Shown: positions 34,172 through 45,360 of the stretch, one piece after another
Numbering within the stretch: the stretch's first letter is position 1
Layout of the letters: each line of letters opens with the position of its first letter
NCBI GenBank assembly: GCA_036365455.1
Contig: JAWQUS010000020.1
Coordinates: 1,151,001-1,215,000 of the forward strand
Direction: 5' to 3'
Origin: Macrosoma leucophasiata
Taxonomy: Eukaryota > Arthropoda > Insecta > Lepidoptera > Hedylidae
DNA: 64,000 bases
Made by a program: the position numbers and the translations under genes
Notes under the pieces: model-generated
Told to the model about the DNA's origin: nothing
Databases searched by the model: none
What the model saw: the letters and a program-made list of their open reading frames with translations, nothing else

Positions 34172-34560
34172 TGCTTAACTTGAATGACGACGTCGATTAA
34201 GATGAAGACGTCTCCAAGAGAAGACAAATCTCAAAAAAAAAACGACTATATCAGACATCAAACTAAACCCAAAAACAACTGTAATTTTAAACGAATAATA
34301 TCACATGAAACATGATATTTGAGAGGAAGCCAGAAACAAGGCTTTCAGTTTTAGGAACAATATTACATTCCACGGACTCCCACCGGACCTCTTGAGTATC
34401 TCCAACATTGATCTATGTTTAGAAGCCGACGTTCGGTTCCGTATATGAATGCAAGGGTCTGTTTGATTCATTTATGAAATAAACAATTTTGTGCAAAAAA
34501 ATAAAGTATTTGTAAACAGTGGAATGCATAACTGTAGGTTTAATTATGTTAACGGTTTGT
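34172..34560 (+). repeat. module T, copy 1
   Basis: First of three direct copies inside the last intron (others 35080-35375, 36145-36500). Contains a coding-like stretch reading KAFSFRNNITFHGLPPDL with a TGA five codons after ATG. Unknown origin. Confidence 0.7.
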
Positions 34561-34567
34561 GAGGATG

Positions 34568-34800
34568 GTTTTTTTATGTAATGGAAGTGGCAAACAAACA
34601 TGCAGTTTACATTGATGTTAAGTGATGACCGCAGCCTATAGACACGTACACAAAGACCAACGTCAAAATGCAGATGCGTTACCACTCCTGAGGCCTAAGA
34701 TGTTATGTCTCTATGCCGGAAATGACAGGGCCGTAATTACCACCTGACTGGAACACGATAGTGCTGAACACTACCACTTAGCGGCAAGTACATTAGGTAC
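34568..34800 (-). repeat. repeat X, 5' end lost
   Basis: tatgtaatggaagtggcaaa to gcggcaagtacattaggta. Confidence 0.8.
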
Positions 34801-35079
34801 ACGATGCATATAATATATGATCGAGATGTTTGCTACGCAAAATGTTAGGAATGGATTTCGATGATTTTTTTGACTTGATAACGTCTCATTAATCGATAAA
34901 AGCCAACTGCACGCACAAAAAAGTGTCACGTTCCGCATGAGCTAAGCGTTCAAGCGACAGCGATCGGTCTAAGCGTTCCTCTTCTGAGACATGTTTACTA
35001 CTATATCACGTGAATTTTTCGACCGTAAACTACACACAACTAATGTCTTTTTTTGTTATAATAATATCAACCATTAAGC
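34801..35079. other. no gene recognised
   Basis: Unassigned spacer. Confidence 0.3.
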
Positions 35080-35375
35080 AAAATCTTAAAGCAACTGTAA
35101 TTTTAAAGTAATGGTGTCACATAAAACATGATATTTCAGTGGAAGTCTTTCAAGGCTTTCAGTTTTATGAACAATATCACGGACTCCCACCGGACCTCTG
35201 GAGTATCTCCAATATTGATCTATGTTTACAAGCCGACGTTCGGATTCGAATGTGAATGCGAGTATTTATTTGATTTATTTATGAAGTATACAACTTTGTA
35301 AGGAAAAATATTCTTTGTAAACAATTGAATGCATAACAATAAGTTTATTATTGTAAATCATTTATGAGGATTGAT
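35080..35375 (+). repeat. module T, copy 2
   Basis: Shares aacaatatcacggactccca...aatattgatctatgtttaca with copies 1 and 3; frame broken by indels. Confidence 0.7.
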
Positions 35376-35629
35376 GCATATCTAAATGAGATGTTCTTTT
35401 TGTATGTTATCCTATCTATTATACAAACATATGTCGCATTTTTTGTCTTCCTTTAATGAATCAGTTGGATGTAGTTCATGGAATCTAGTTTTGATTTTGA
35501 TAAGCAGAAACACATCTATAGCCACAGAAAGCATATCTATAGGCTCCACAATTTACTTTCCATTAATGTGTCAAGTAGACCTCTGATCTACGCAACGTTT
35601 TAATCCGAGACTATTCTAAACTCAAGTTA

Positions 35630-36030
35630 GACAGCAAAGAGACATCGGATGTCTGTGCATTTTCTACCGCCTTTACAATGGTGAGTGCTCTGATGAACTG
35701 TTGGATCTGATGCCATTGTCTACATTCCTACATTGCACCACCCGCCTAAGAGAGAAATTTCACCCGCACAGATCCATACTTGGAAGTGCTCAACGGTCCG
35801 ATTTGCGCGTTAATTCCTGACCAGAACGTGAAAATTGTGAAACGAACTTCTCTCTGAGGTGTTCCCCCGGCGGTACAATATGAGGTTTTTCAATACTGGC
35901 ATCAAAAGAGTCCTTCAGGGCTGGCAGCGCCTTGGCAACTCCCCTGGTGTTGCAAATGTTCATAGGCGACGGTAACCACTTTCCATCAGGTGGCCCGTCT
36001 GCTTGTCTGTCAATCCTTTGACATAAAAAA
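35630..36030 (+). pseudogene. CR1/Jockey-type LINE ORF2 end and 3' UTR
   Basis: Reads LCIFYRLYNGECSDELLDLM and TTRLREKFHPHRSILG, the well-known lepidopteran LINE RT C-terminus, then ttccatcaggtggcccgtct and a poly(A) tail. Stops and a frameshift are present. Confidence 0.8.
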
Positions 36031-36144
36031 AACAGATAAAACTACAAGTTGAACAGGTTTTTACCACAACAGGTTCACCATTACTAAGTCCAAAATATAC
36101 ATAATGTTAAATACTATCAACTGTGATTTTAAACAAGCCGATTA

Positions 36145-36500
36145 CGATAACTTAACGTACGACGTTGTTGAAGATGAAGGCGAATCTTAGAGAAGGACAA
36201 ATCTTTCAAATATTAAAGAAATGAATAATATCAGACATCAAACAAAATCCAAAGGTAACTGTAATTTAACTAATAGTATCGCATGAAACATGATATTTTA
36301 GAGGAAGCCGGAAACAAAGCTTTCAGTTTTAGGAACAATATTAAATTCCACGGACTCCCACCGGACCTCTCGAATATCTCCAATATTGATCTATGTTTAA
36401 GAGCCGACGTTCAGATAGAACATTTGAATGTGAGTGAATATAATGATTCATTCGATATGTTACTAGTCAACGCAAAAATGCGCCAGTCTTCTTGACACGT
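36145..36500 (+). repeat. module T, copy 3 (longest open frame)
   Basis: The ATG at 36283 opens 70 codons (MKHDILEEAGNKAFSFRNNI ... NAKMRQSS) ending at 36495. Copies 1 and 2 keep parts of the same frame. No domain recognised. A tag sits before the ATG but no clear splice signals. Confidence 0.6.
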
Positions 36501-36631
36501 TATATCGGAGGAAAGTGATGTGGGGTTTTACAAGGCATGGATGTATGTAAATTAATAGGCCTTGTAAATGAATGTGAATAGAACTCTAATCAGTAGATGA
36601 TAATAATAATGGATAAACAAATAAAATACCT

Positions 36632-36705
36632 TTACTTATCCTACGAGGTTGTCGCCCTGTGGGATGTGGTTAACGGACTCGTAGCGTAGAGCCTCTACCA
36701 ACACC
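36632..36705 (+). pseudogene. R4/Dong-type LINE scrap
   Basis: cgaggttgtcgccctgtggg...agagcctctaccaacacct matches the C-terminal coding part of the LINE at 41323-42522 in opposite orientation, with an internal deletion. Confidence 0.65.
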
Positions 36706-36929
36706 TACATAAAATTTTAATACATCTGTTTATTTTAAGTCACGCTGTTCATTATATGACCCCAGATTTAGCAGCTCAAAACTTACCATGAAAAAAACAA
36801 TAAAGGGTAAATCGGACTCCCGTGAATAGGGTAATTTTGATAGGTTTCCTTGGTAACCATAAATAATACATTATCTTACTCTCCCGCATCTTAGGATTTT
36901 GTTTATTCTACAAGAAAGGGATTATATAC

Positions 36930-37445
36930 TGTACTAGGTTTTGTCCGCGGCTTCGTTTACGTGTACCTACTTTTAATCATTACAAATTGTAATATATATG
37001 TTATTTCAATGTATAACCTATATTACTGTAAAGTTTTATCCAAATCCGTCTTGTACTTTTTGTGAAAGCGTATCAATTATCCATACTCACAAACTTTCGC
37101 ATTTATAATATTAGTAGGACTTCGCAGTTTCGAAGCTAAAGGGTCAAATTTCGCCTATTCTCTTGCATGGTTTAAAAAATATCACACATACATTACACAT
37201 ATTATAAAATAAAGTCTTCCTATTTTCTCCGTCTGTATGTATGCGCTAATCTCGAAAAATTGTTGACGGATTTTGTTTCTGTTTAAAATGTTGGAAAGAG
37301 GGTTTTCTGGGAAAGGTTTATATCTATATTTTATCAATATCGTACTTATATTTACCGAGATCTCATGTTTTTCGTCAAAGAAATCGGGCGCGTCCCCACA
37401 ATATACGTAGTAAATGATACCCGTGCGAAGCCGGGCAGGGTCGCT
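36930..37445 (-). repeat. V-type RTE-like relics
   Basis: Fragments such as ttttgtccgcggcttcgttt and cccgtgcgaagccgggcagg, the conserved ends of lepidopteran RTE-like repeats. Confidence 0.5.
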
Positions 37446-37947
37446 AGTTTATCATAAAAGAATATGCATGTCCGAAATTTATTGCAATAAAACATTTTTA
37501 TCAAATATTTTTACCAGTGGTTATATAAAAAAGAGGAGTTTCACACGTGCCAGTAAAAACTCTCATAGTCAAACACTTCAACGAATGGGATGTAAGTGTT
37601 GGAAGCTTTTAGCTACGCTTACACCCTTACGGCTACGTGACTTCGTTTCTATTGCGGATCTACATCATGAGGGTAAGGACGGATATTGCTGAGCTAACAT
37701 TATAATACCTCTCTGTGTTTTATGTCATGATGCCGTTGATGTATAAGAACCCAAAATGCACATCAGCCACTCAAACACGTCAAGGAAAAAACCAGGCGAA
37801 TAGAACTTGCGTGTACAGACAGGGATGCGTGAAATTGGTTCAGTGATTTTGGAGAAAATTTGCTGTGATACACGGACAGAAAGACTGACAAAAAATTGAT
37901 CGTATAAGGGTCACGTTTTTCGTGGAACGGACTTTTAGAAGATACTT
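37446..37947. other. no gene recognised
   Basis: Open frame 37414-37692 has no recognisable domain. Confidence 0.3.
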
Positions 37948-38015
37948 ATGAATCACTCTCTGCCTACCCCGTTAGGGACCTGGCGTGAAGATACATACAT
38001 ACATACATACTTATG
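37948..38015 (+). repeat. LINE 3' end scrap with (ATAC)n
   Basis: actctctgcctaccccgtta then gatacatacatacatacata; same LINE as 20900. Confidence 0.7.
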
Positions 38016-38333
38016 AATCATAATTTTAAAGCGACGGAACTTTAAGAACACTAGGGAAACAATAATATTTCTTAGTAGAGATGCGCCGAATATTCGGTTC
38101 GTATTCGGTATTCGGCATATTCGGCATAATTTCCACTATTCGTATTCGGCCGAATTATTCGGTTTCGATGCCGAATATTCGGTTCGAATGTTTCTATTTT
38201 ATTGGCTACACGACACGGTATCTACATACCTACTTAACTACAAGATAAAAATTCTCATGTTATTTTATAAGCCCAAGAAATCCTATGAAGAATGTGTTGA
38301 ATAAAGCTAGTAAAATAAAACCATTAAATTACA

Positions 38334-38650
38334 CTTAGGTAACTGCCTCGATAGCCTAGTGGTAGTAGGCCACTACAACTACGCTGAGGTCCTGGGTTCG
38401 ATTCCCGGGTAGGGGGTTATCAGAGATAATGGTGTAAAGCTTTATCTCTGGTTCTATTAGGATTTTTCCATTTTCTGGAAATTTCCAAGTACCTCGAAGT
38501 TTGATTATGTGCCCGGAGATGTCAACAGGATTGCCACCTGTTACATGGGCCAAAACGTATAGGCGGATCGTGGGTGTTTGCATGTATGCTTGAATGCATG
38601 CATTTACCTCTGCCTACCCCTTCGGGGATTACAGGCGTAAAGTTACGTTA
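38334..38650 (+). repeat. SINE G inside the hAT element
   Basis: Full copy with target duplication cattaaattaca (38322-38333, 38651-38662), so it landed after the hAT element. Confidence 0.85.
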
Positions 38651-38804
38651 CATTAAATTACAAATCAATATTTATTTTGAAACCTCAAATCGGCATTTAT
38701 TTTTCAACTTTTATATTTAAACATAAATTAAAATCAAGTAATTCCGAGCCATCTCAGTCTACTCTCAGTACTACCACAAAATAAAATACCTTTGGGTTTG
38801 AAAA

Positions 38805-38885
38805 TATCCGACAGCGGGTTGGCTACTAACCCTTATCTCCACCAACCCGCATTCAAGCAGCGTGGTGGATACTACCGTCCCCACC
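38805..38885 (+). repeat. repeat Q scrap
   Basis: aatatccgacagcgggttgg...caccaacccgcattcaagca. Confidence 0.6.
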
Positions 38886-39258
38886 GAACGCATCATGAAC
38901 GCACACCACACACTGAGGTGCCTTAGAGCTCGCGCGCTTTACCACCGCCGTATGGCTCGGCTCCGAGCCATGCTCGGCCGAGGCACCGTGTGCCATAGAC
39001 TAATATATAGCCCTTATGCTCGTCCACTTTGAATGTCACTGACCAAGTATTTCGCTCACGAGGCTGCATTGCCCGAGCATGCGTCCGGTGTAGACGTGGC
39101 TATTTAGCAAGCAGCGATATGTTAGAACCGCTTTTACGCGGCAAAACAGTGAAATGGTTAACCGAATAATTCGGCCGAATATTCGGTTCGGTATAGGTTA
39201 AACCGAATAATATTCGGTATTCGGTGAAACCACTATTCGGCGCATCACTACTTCTTAG

Positions 39259-40134
39259 CAACATAATACGCCGTAAAATATGTCCTCCGTATTACTCTTA
39301 TCTCCGCATGGTTGCATTTAAATATCTTTACCAGACCTCATCATCATCGTATCAGCTGAAAGATGTCCACACCAGCAGTGGGCATTTTTCACTTTAGATA
39401 AAATAATATATTTTTGCACCAAGTAAACAAAATATTTAAAAAGTCTATTACCACCCATTTACGAATTTACGATTGTCTTCCACTTTAAACCAGCAAGCAT
39501 AAAAATCCATCCAAACGTTATCAGCAAATATTAATACGAAAGTACTGACATAACCCTATTTCTTTGGCAAAGCAAAATAAAGTAGTTTCACCTTTATTTA
39601 CCAACCCCTTGTGAGTCAACAGCGAAGACGAATTGCAAATCTTTAGCGAAATATGTAAACGTTCATACAGCTATTGATGGAACGTATATTATTATGTTTA
39701 ACCTACCCTCGCCTTTGAGGGGTGCGTCGATTTGCCTAAAAAAATATAGCAACAAAACAATTTGGGGAAAATATTGTTGCCGGTCCTTTGTTATTGGCAT
39801 GCCGTTGCCTTTTTTGTCTTGAAAGCCCGAAAGATGACAAAAATGTAATTATGAAGGTTTTGAGGTTTATATTATCAAAAGAAAGGATCTACAATACGAA
39901 GCCTTCTACAACGTTACTGGATACTGAAAATTAAATAAAACTGGCTGACTGATAGACTCGCAGCCTTTATTGGTGGATCTGGAAGTAGGAAATCTTCTGA
40001 AGAAGTAATTTTAATGATGAGAGAAAGCTCTTTTTAAGGAAGTTAGTAGGAAAGGCTTTCCCAAAGATGCTCATAATAAGCCATGAGGGAGGGCCAGTTA
40101 TATCGCAGAACGCTGCAGCCCATCCTGCGTTCTT
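39259..40134. other. no gene; one retroelement relic
   Basis: Relic at 39335-39395 (catcatcatcgtatcagctg). Otherwise nothing. Confidence 0.35.
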
Positions 40135-40245
40135 GTATTTACTAACACCTTTTGGAATGTAAGCTCCAGGCCTCCCCCCGAGAAGGGAAGAGACTCGTGC
40201 CCAGCAGTGGGACGTATCAGGGGTTGCCATTATTAAGTATTATTA
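40135..40245 (+). repeat. repeat Q 3' end
   Basis: gaagggaagagactcgtgcc...agcagtgggacgtatca then TTA repeats. Confidence 0.65.
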
Positions 40246-40604
40246 TTATTGGAATGGTTTGATCGCCATTGTCCTGTTGATTAACTGGGTGGTCATCACA
40301 ACTCCAAGAATGACAGTAGATATTGGTGATAAATGAAAATAAAAACATCCTTTAAGGGTAGTCCTTGACATGAAACATCCTTGAGCGAATGATTAAAAAA
40401 AAGAAAAACCATGCGAATGTGTATTACAAAGGTCCAGAAATATCAATACTAGCTTTTTTTTCCCAAATAAGTCAAATACTTCTCGAATGCGGGTTTAGAA
40501 GTGCCTATATTGAGAAAGTTAAGTCAGCAAGTCAGACAGGCTCAAAAAAAAATCTCGTGGCCTTTGTAGTATATATAGGCATTATAATCTTCTTATGTGA
40601 TGTT

Positions 40605-40760
40605 TGATGCGGAATAGTTTCGAATTGGTCCCATAAAATCCAGATAGGCCCATTTTTTTTATTTTAAGAGCATTTTTTTACTTACTTTCACCTCAGACTA
40701 AAGGAATAAGAATAGACGGCGAGTTGTCATAGAGTGAGTTGAATCCACTGACGTCCTAGA
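40605..40760 (+). repeat. repeat W copy 2
   Basis: Direct match to 9240-9440. Confidence 0.65.
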
Positions 40761-41032
40761 TAGTCCTAATGCGCATGACAACAAGATAACAACAAGTGAC
40801 AATGACACATTTACTCATCGACGACACAACACAGCTTATTTACTCCTTCGTGGATACATTTTCATTGATTTCGTATAGTCTTGTAATAATTTTGTATCGA
40901 CACACCTAAACAATTAGGTATCTAATTGTCACGAAGCTAAAAGAGTCAGATTTTACAAATTTAACAGATGTGAACATTAATCTAATTGGCAATTCAGCAA
41001 TAAACTAAAAAGTATTAAATAAATAAACAACG
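40761..41032. other. no gene recognised
   Basis: AT-rich spacer. Confidence 0.3.
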
Positions 41033-41095
41033 TTAAGAAAAACCGACTTCAAAACTTAAAAGTAAGAAATAATGAAGATTTAATTGTAATTTAAT
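41033..41095 (+). repeat. left arm of a 3.4 kb inverted repeat
   Basis: acgttaagaaaaaccgactt...ttaattgtaa is complementary to 44393-44453 and so brackets the nested block between them. Confidence 0.7.
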
Positions 41096-41105
41096 TTAAT
41101 TGGAT

Positions 41106-41302
41106 TGGCGACCCGGTTAGTCCAGCGGTGTGAGATGACCGTTTGATTCGAAGGGTCGCGGGTTCGATCCCCGCACCGGGACAAATATTTGTATGGCCTA
41201 CAGATATTTGTTTCGGGTCTGGGTGTTTGTGTTTGTGTTATATGTGTGCAACGGCACCCACGACATAGGTTTATATCTACTGTGGAGCTGTGAGTAAAAG
41301 CG
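41106..41302 (+). repeat. SINE P copy
   Basis: gacccggttagtccagcggt to ctgtgagtaaaagcg, complete. Confidence 0.85.
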
Positions 41303-41322
41303 TATTTTATTATTATTATGAC

Positions 41323-42110
41323 ACTCATTTATCATAATTCACATTTTATATTTATTTACATATACATTAAAAAAATAAAAACAAAACATATATTTAAAAA
41401 TAAAAAAAGGTTGCCACCGGTAGCGGGAGCAGGGTCCAAGCTGTGGGTGGTTAGGGGCTCAGAGAGAGGAACCTCTTCACAATACGTGCCGTGTCGAGGA
41501 GTACCGCTTTCTGCACCAAGCCCTTGATCCAACTTCCCAGCGAGAGCCTCTTAAGGTGGTGGTCGAGGCTCTTCGCCATGAGTCCGTTTACCGTGACGAC
41601 TATCGGTACAATTACAGCCGAGTCCACATCCCACATGGCGACAATCTCGTGAGACAAGTCGAGATACTTAATTTGTTTGTCTTTTTTCGCTTTCACGAGA
41701 TTCTCATCATGAGGGATGATGACATCGACTATAATTGCGCGGCGTTCCAAGCGATCTATCACCACTATATCAGGCTTATTGGCGACAATAGTCCTGTCAG
41801 TGATGATAGATCGATCCCAATACATCGTGTCATGGTCATTTTCGAGTACTGGGTCGGGTGCATACCTGTAGTACGGCACCTCCGTGGCTACAAGGTTGTA
41901 TTTCAGGGCAAGTTGCTGGTGAATTATCCTGGCTACTTGGTTGTGCCTGTGCAAGTATTCGCCGTTGGCAAGGCTCGAACAGCCGGATACAATATGCCTG
42001 AGGGATTCCCCCGGTCGGTGGCATGCCCGACATATGTCGACCGTGCCATCCTTCAGGATAAACTTCCGGTAGTTATTGGTCATTACCACTTCGTCCATTT
42101 ATATTATTAT
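41323..42110 (-). pseudogene. R4/Dong-type LINE, 5'-truncated, copy 1
   Basis: The frame 42098-41451 (215 residues) carries the R2-superfamily restriction-like endonuclease: CRACHRPGESLRHIVSGC (C-x2-C-x7-H-x4-C) and KPDIVVIDRLERRAIIVDV (PD...D). No RT is present, so the copy is dead on arrival. The 3' UTR ends at TAA repeats (41310-41322). R4/Dong elements are known for TAA targets in Bombyx. Confidence 0.75.
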
Positions 42111-42522
42111 TCCACTTATTTATTCATACAACTTATTAAATATTTTTTACATATATATGTATGAAAAAAAAACAACAAATATATATATATAAAAAATTAA
42201 AAAATAGTGTGCCGCCGGCAGCGAGAGCAGGGTCCAAGCTGCCGGTGGTTAGGGACACAGAGACAGGAACCTCCTCACTATGCGTGCCGTGCCGAGGAGT
42301 ACTGCTTTCTGTATCAGACCCTTGATCCATCCACCTAGCGAGAGCCTCTTGAGATGTTGGTCGAGGCTCTTCGCTATCAGCCCGTTCACCGATACGACTA
42401 TCGGCACAATGATGGCCGAATCCACATCCCACATGGCGACAACCTCGTGAGCCAGATCAAGATATTTTATTTCCTTGTCTTTTTCGGCTTTCACGAGATT
42501 CTCATCATGCGGGACGGTGATG
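42111..42522 (-). pseudogene. R4/Dong-type LINE, shorter copy 2
   Basis: Only the last ~85 codons (YLDLAHEVVAMWDVDSAIIV, KRLSLGGWIKGLIQKAVLL) and 3' UTR. About 85% like copy 1 and in the same orientation; 3' end at a TAA-rich junction with copy 1, 5' end at (TTA)4 before unit U1. Confidence 0.8.
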
Positions 42523-42534
42523 TTATTATTATTA

Positions 42535-43318
42535 TGTCTCTCGTAAGCACGGGGTCCAATTTGAACCCCGGACCTTTGTCAGGCTTGCGCGGGGACATGG
42601 GGGGTCCAACACGTAGAGGCCCTTTCGAGAATTTTGATCTACCTTGTAATGGGTTATATTCGGCGGGACCTCTCTCTGGCTGCATAAATAGTTAATACAG
42701 ACACAGACAGACCCCGCAGAATATAATGGGACTATTGTAATGATGAATGATTCGCCAAACTTTGGGCCAGTTCACCCAGTTCACCCACATGGTGAACTAG
42801 GGGGACTAGATGGCTGGGCTTATGGAGTGAGATCCGGCACCTGCCTATATTCAACATCTCACATTATCGAATCCTACTTTAGGCAGGTGGTGACTCGCCT
42901 CTCCTTGGTGGGCCCCCCAAACAGCCGACCCGATGGTCGACAGGGGGCAACACTGTTGAGAGAGGCTGGGGGTGTCGAGAGGTGTGGCCCCGGTTTCACC
43001 ATCACGAGCGAGTAATCTCGAGCTCGGAGCGGGCTTCCCCGTTTTTATGCCTTTAGACACTTCCACCCCCGAGTGTATGGCTCTTGCAGAAATTTAGACA
43101 ACAGCCTATTATCTCAATTTCTGCAAATGCCATACCTCTAGCGCCCCACTCTGACCGGCCAATGAAGGCAAGCCAGAGGTGAGAGACCTGATGCTCTGTC
43201 CGGCCGTACCTCTGTGTGGCGGACGAGGCGGAGCCCAGTTCTCTCGGAGGAACTCGAGATGATGGTGGGGGGTGGTGTCGCTACTCACCAACAGCTCGCT
43301 ACAAGCTGCTCTGCCCCC
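42535..43318 (-). mobile_element. unit U, copy 1 (GC-rich, TAA-ended)
   Basis: 784 bp bounded by ttattattatta on both sides. On the minus strand it starts gggggcagagcagcttgt and ends cttacgagagaca before TAA repeats. It contains a hairpin (about 43075-43137). Short frames only; no recognised protein. Probably a non-autonomous retroelement. Confidence 0.7.
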
Positions 43319-43330
43319 TTATTATTATTA

Positions 43331-44097
43331 TGTCTCTCGTCAGCACGGGGTCCAATTTGAACCCCGGACCTTTGTCAGGCTTGCGCGGGGACATGGGGGG
43401 TCCAACACGTAGAGGCCCTTTCGAGAATTTTGATCTATTTTGTAATGGGTTATATTCGGCGGGACCTCTCTCTGGCTGCATCAATAGTTAATACAGACAC
43501 AGACAGACCCCGCAGAATATAATGGGACTATTGTAATGAAAAGTGATTTGCCAAACTTTGGGCTATGTGGGTGAACTGGGGGGACTAGCTGGCTGGGCCT
43601 ATGGAGTGAGATCCGGCACCTGCCTATATTCAACATCTCACATTATCGAATCCTACTTTAGGCAGGTGGTGACTCGCCTCTCCTTGGTGGGCCCCCCAAA
43701 CAGCCAACCCGATGGTCGACAGGGGGCAACACTGGTGAGAGAGGCTGGGGGTGTCGAGAGGTGTGGCCCCGGTTTCACCATCACGAGCGAGTAATCTCGA
43801 GCTCGGAGCGGGCTTCCCCGCTATTATGCCTTTAGACACTTCCACCCCCGAGTGTATGGCTCTTGCAGAAATTTAGACAACAGCCTATTATCCAAATTTC
43901 TGCAAATGCCATACCTCTAGCGCCCCACTCTGACCGGCCAATGAAGGCAAGCCAGAGGTGAGAGACCTGATGCTCTGTCCGGCCGTACCTCTGTGTGGCG
44001 GACGAGGCGGAGCCCAGTTCTCTCGGAGGAACTCGAGATGATGGTAGGGGGTGGTGTCGCTACTCACCAACAGCTCGCCACAAGCTGCTCTGCCCCC
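43331..44097 (-). mobile_element. unit U, copy 2
   Basis: 767 bp, above 95% like copy 1; the main change is loss of a short gttcaccc-repeat. Flanked by ttattattatta and a longer TTA run at 44099-44117. Confidence 0.7.
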
Positions 44098-44114
44098 TTT
44101 ATTATTATTATTAT

Positions 44115-44393
44115 TATATACTACCTATTATTTATAAGTGCTATTTACTAATAGGTTTGGAGTCGGTGCCAAGCCAAAATCACTAAAGTAGGCATTTCAT
44201 TGTATTAAAACGTAAATGCATGAATTCAAGCATACATGCAAACACCAACGAATCGCCAGTTACGTTTTGTTCAGTGTATTAGTTTGCTCGTTTTCATATT
44301 TAAGTGATTAAAATATAATTATTTGTTTAAGGCTTGGCACCGACTTCAAACCTATTAGTAAATAGCACATATAAATAATAGGTAGTATATAAT
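44115..44393. mobile_element. fold-back element, 62 bp arms
   Basis: Left tatactacctattatttata...ggagtcggtgccaagcc (44115-44177) is complementary to 44331-44393. The middle has a SINE G tail scrap (44207-44270). Confidence 0.7.
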
Positions 44394-44453
44394 TACAATT
44401 AAATCTGTATTATTTCTTACTTCAGTTTTGAAGTCGGTTTTTCTTAACGTAGT
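44393..44453 (-). repeat. right arm of the 3.4 kb inverted repeat
   Basis: ttacaattaaatctgtatta...ccgacttcaaaact in reverse; pairs with 41033-41095. Confidence 0.7.
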
Positions 44454-44587
44454 TATATTTATATTATTCGTGTGCTAATAAAGTCAGAATTGAAATGTTT
44501 TTCGATACATGAATGCATGTGTGTATCTCAACCTATCTCTTCGGGAAAACCAGGCGTGTTTTTTTTGTAAATAAAAAAATTCTTTAC

Positions 44588-44717
44588 CTTGATCACTCCA
44601 AAATACGTTTTTGACTGCCTTAGCGACTGTTGACCAAATGTTATTTTCTTTGTTTGGTTCCATATCCAATTCATCCATCTCAGCGGTAACTTCATCATCA
44701 ACCTTCTTAACGCTTAC
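44588..44717 (-). CDS. host gene, exon (fs(1)Ya-like)
   Basis: 130 bp, phase 0 start, one base left over at the end. Acceptor gattaaag/G at 44718, donor G/GTAAAG at 44587. Encodes VSVKKVDDEVTAEMDELDME and NNIWSTVAKAVKNVFWSDQ. The residues before and after join smoothly to the neighbouring exons. Confidence 0.8.
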
Positions 44718-44825
44718 CTTTAATCACCAACACTAAACGTAAATGATCTTATTATAAGATATTTTTTATTAAATAATTGTTCTTCAAAAAAAAAATTAAA
44801 AAAATAATAATGAGTAATTAATGAA

Positions 44826-45190
44826 AAAACGGAAAGAAAAATTTGTTTTATATTATTTCGCATTAACACTTGCTTGTGAATTATTTTTTAAAGAAAAAAT
44901 GGAAAGAAAAAATTGACTTCAGGCGAGACTCGAACTCGCGGCCTACTGGGAATCTAGTCCAGCCGCTCTTCCAATTGAGCTACTGAAGTCCTGCCCGATT
45001 TGTCAAACCTTTTTTTCACATTTATTGCATTGCTTTATGGTAGTAGTAGCGCCATCTATTGCCAACTATGCTAGTTAGGCAACCGATATAATAGACTTTG
45101 CAGTTTATTTAATGTCGTAAAGAAGTCGATTTTACCCTTAATAATTGTTTTATATTATTTCGCATTAACACATGCTTGTGAAATATTTTT
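44826..45190 (-). repeat. repeat K, full copy with terminal direct repeats
   Basis: tRNA-like part at 44917-44990. The ~40 bp block ttttatattatttcgcatta...tgcttgtgaa occurs at both ends (44845-44886, 45145-45190) in the same orientation. Confidence 0.75.
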
Positions 45191-45360
45191 TATTTTTTAA
45201 AGAAAAATGGAAAGATAAATTTGACTTCAGGCAAGACTCAAGCTCGCGGCCTACTGGGAATTGGAAGAGCTCAATTGGAAGAGCAGCTGGACTAGATTCC
45301 CAGTAGGCCGCGAGTTCGAGTCTCGCCTGAAGTCAAATTTTTCTTTCCATTTTTCTTTAA
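45191..45360. repeat. repeat K fold-back pair
   Basis: gacttcaggcaagactcaag... (minus) to 45258, then the plus copy 45259-45360; stems of over 50 bp with a short gap. Confidence 0.8.

Larger units (their letters stand above)
38076..39250. mobile_element. hAT-type non-autonomous element
   Basis: 1175 bp. Ends tagagatgcgccgaata / tattcggcgcatcacta are inverted, with many ATTCGG subterminal motifs at both ends. The 8 bp target duplication ttcttag (7 of 8 bases; 38068-38075, 39251-39258) fits hAT. No transposase frame. Contains SINE G (38334-38650) and a Q scrap. Confidence 0.8.

Noticed and set aside
41556..42164. 202-codon plus-strand open frame
   Set aside because: It is the shadow of the minus-strand LINE endonuclease frame, which has the CCHC and PD...D motifs.
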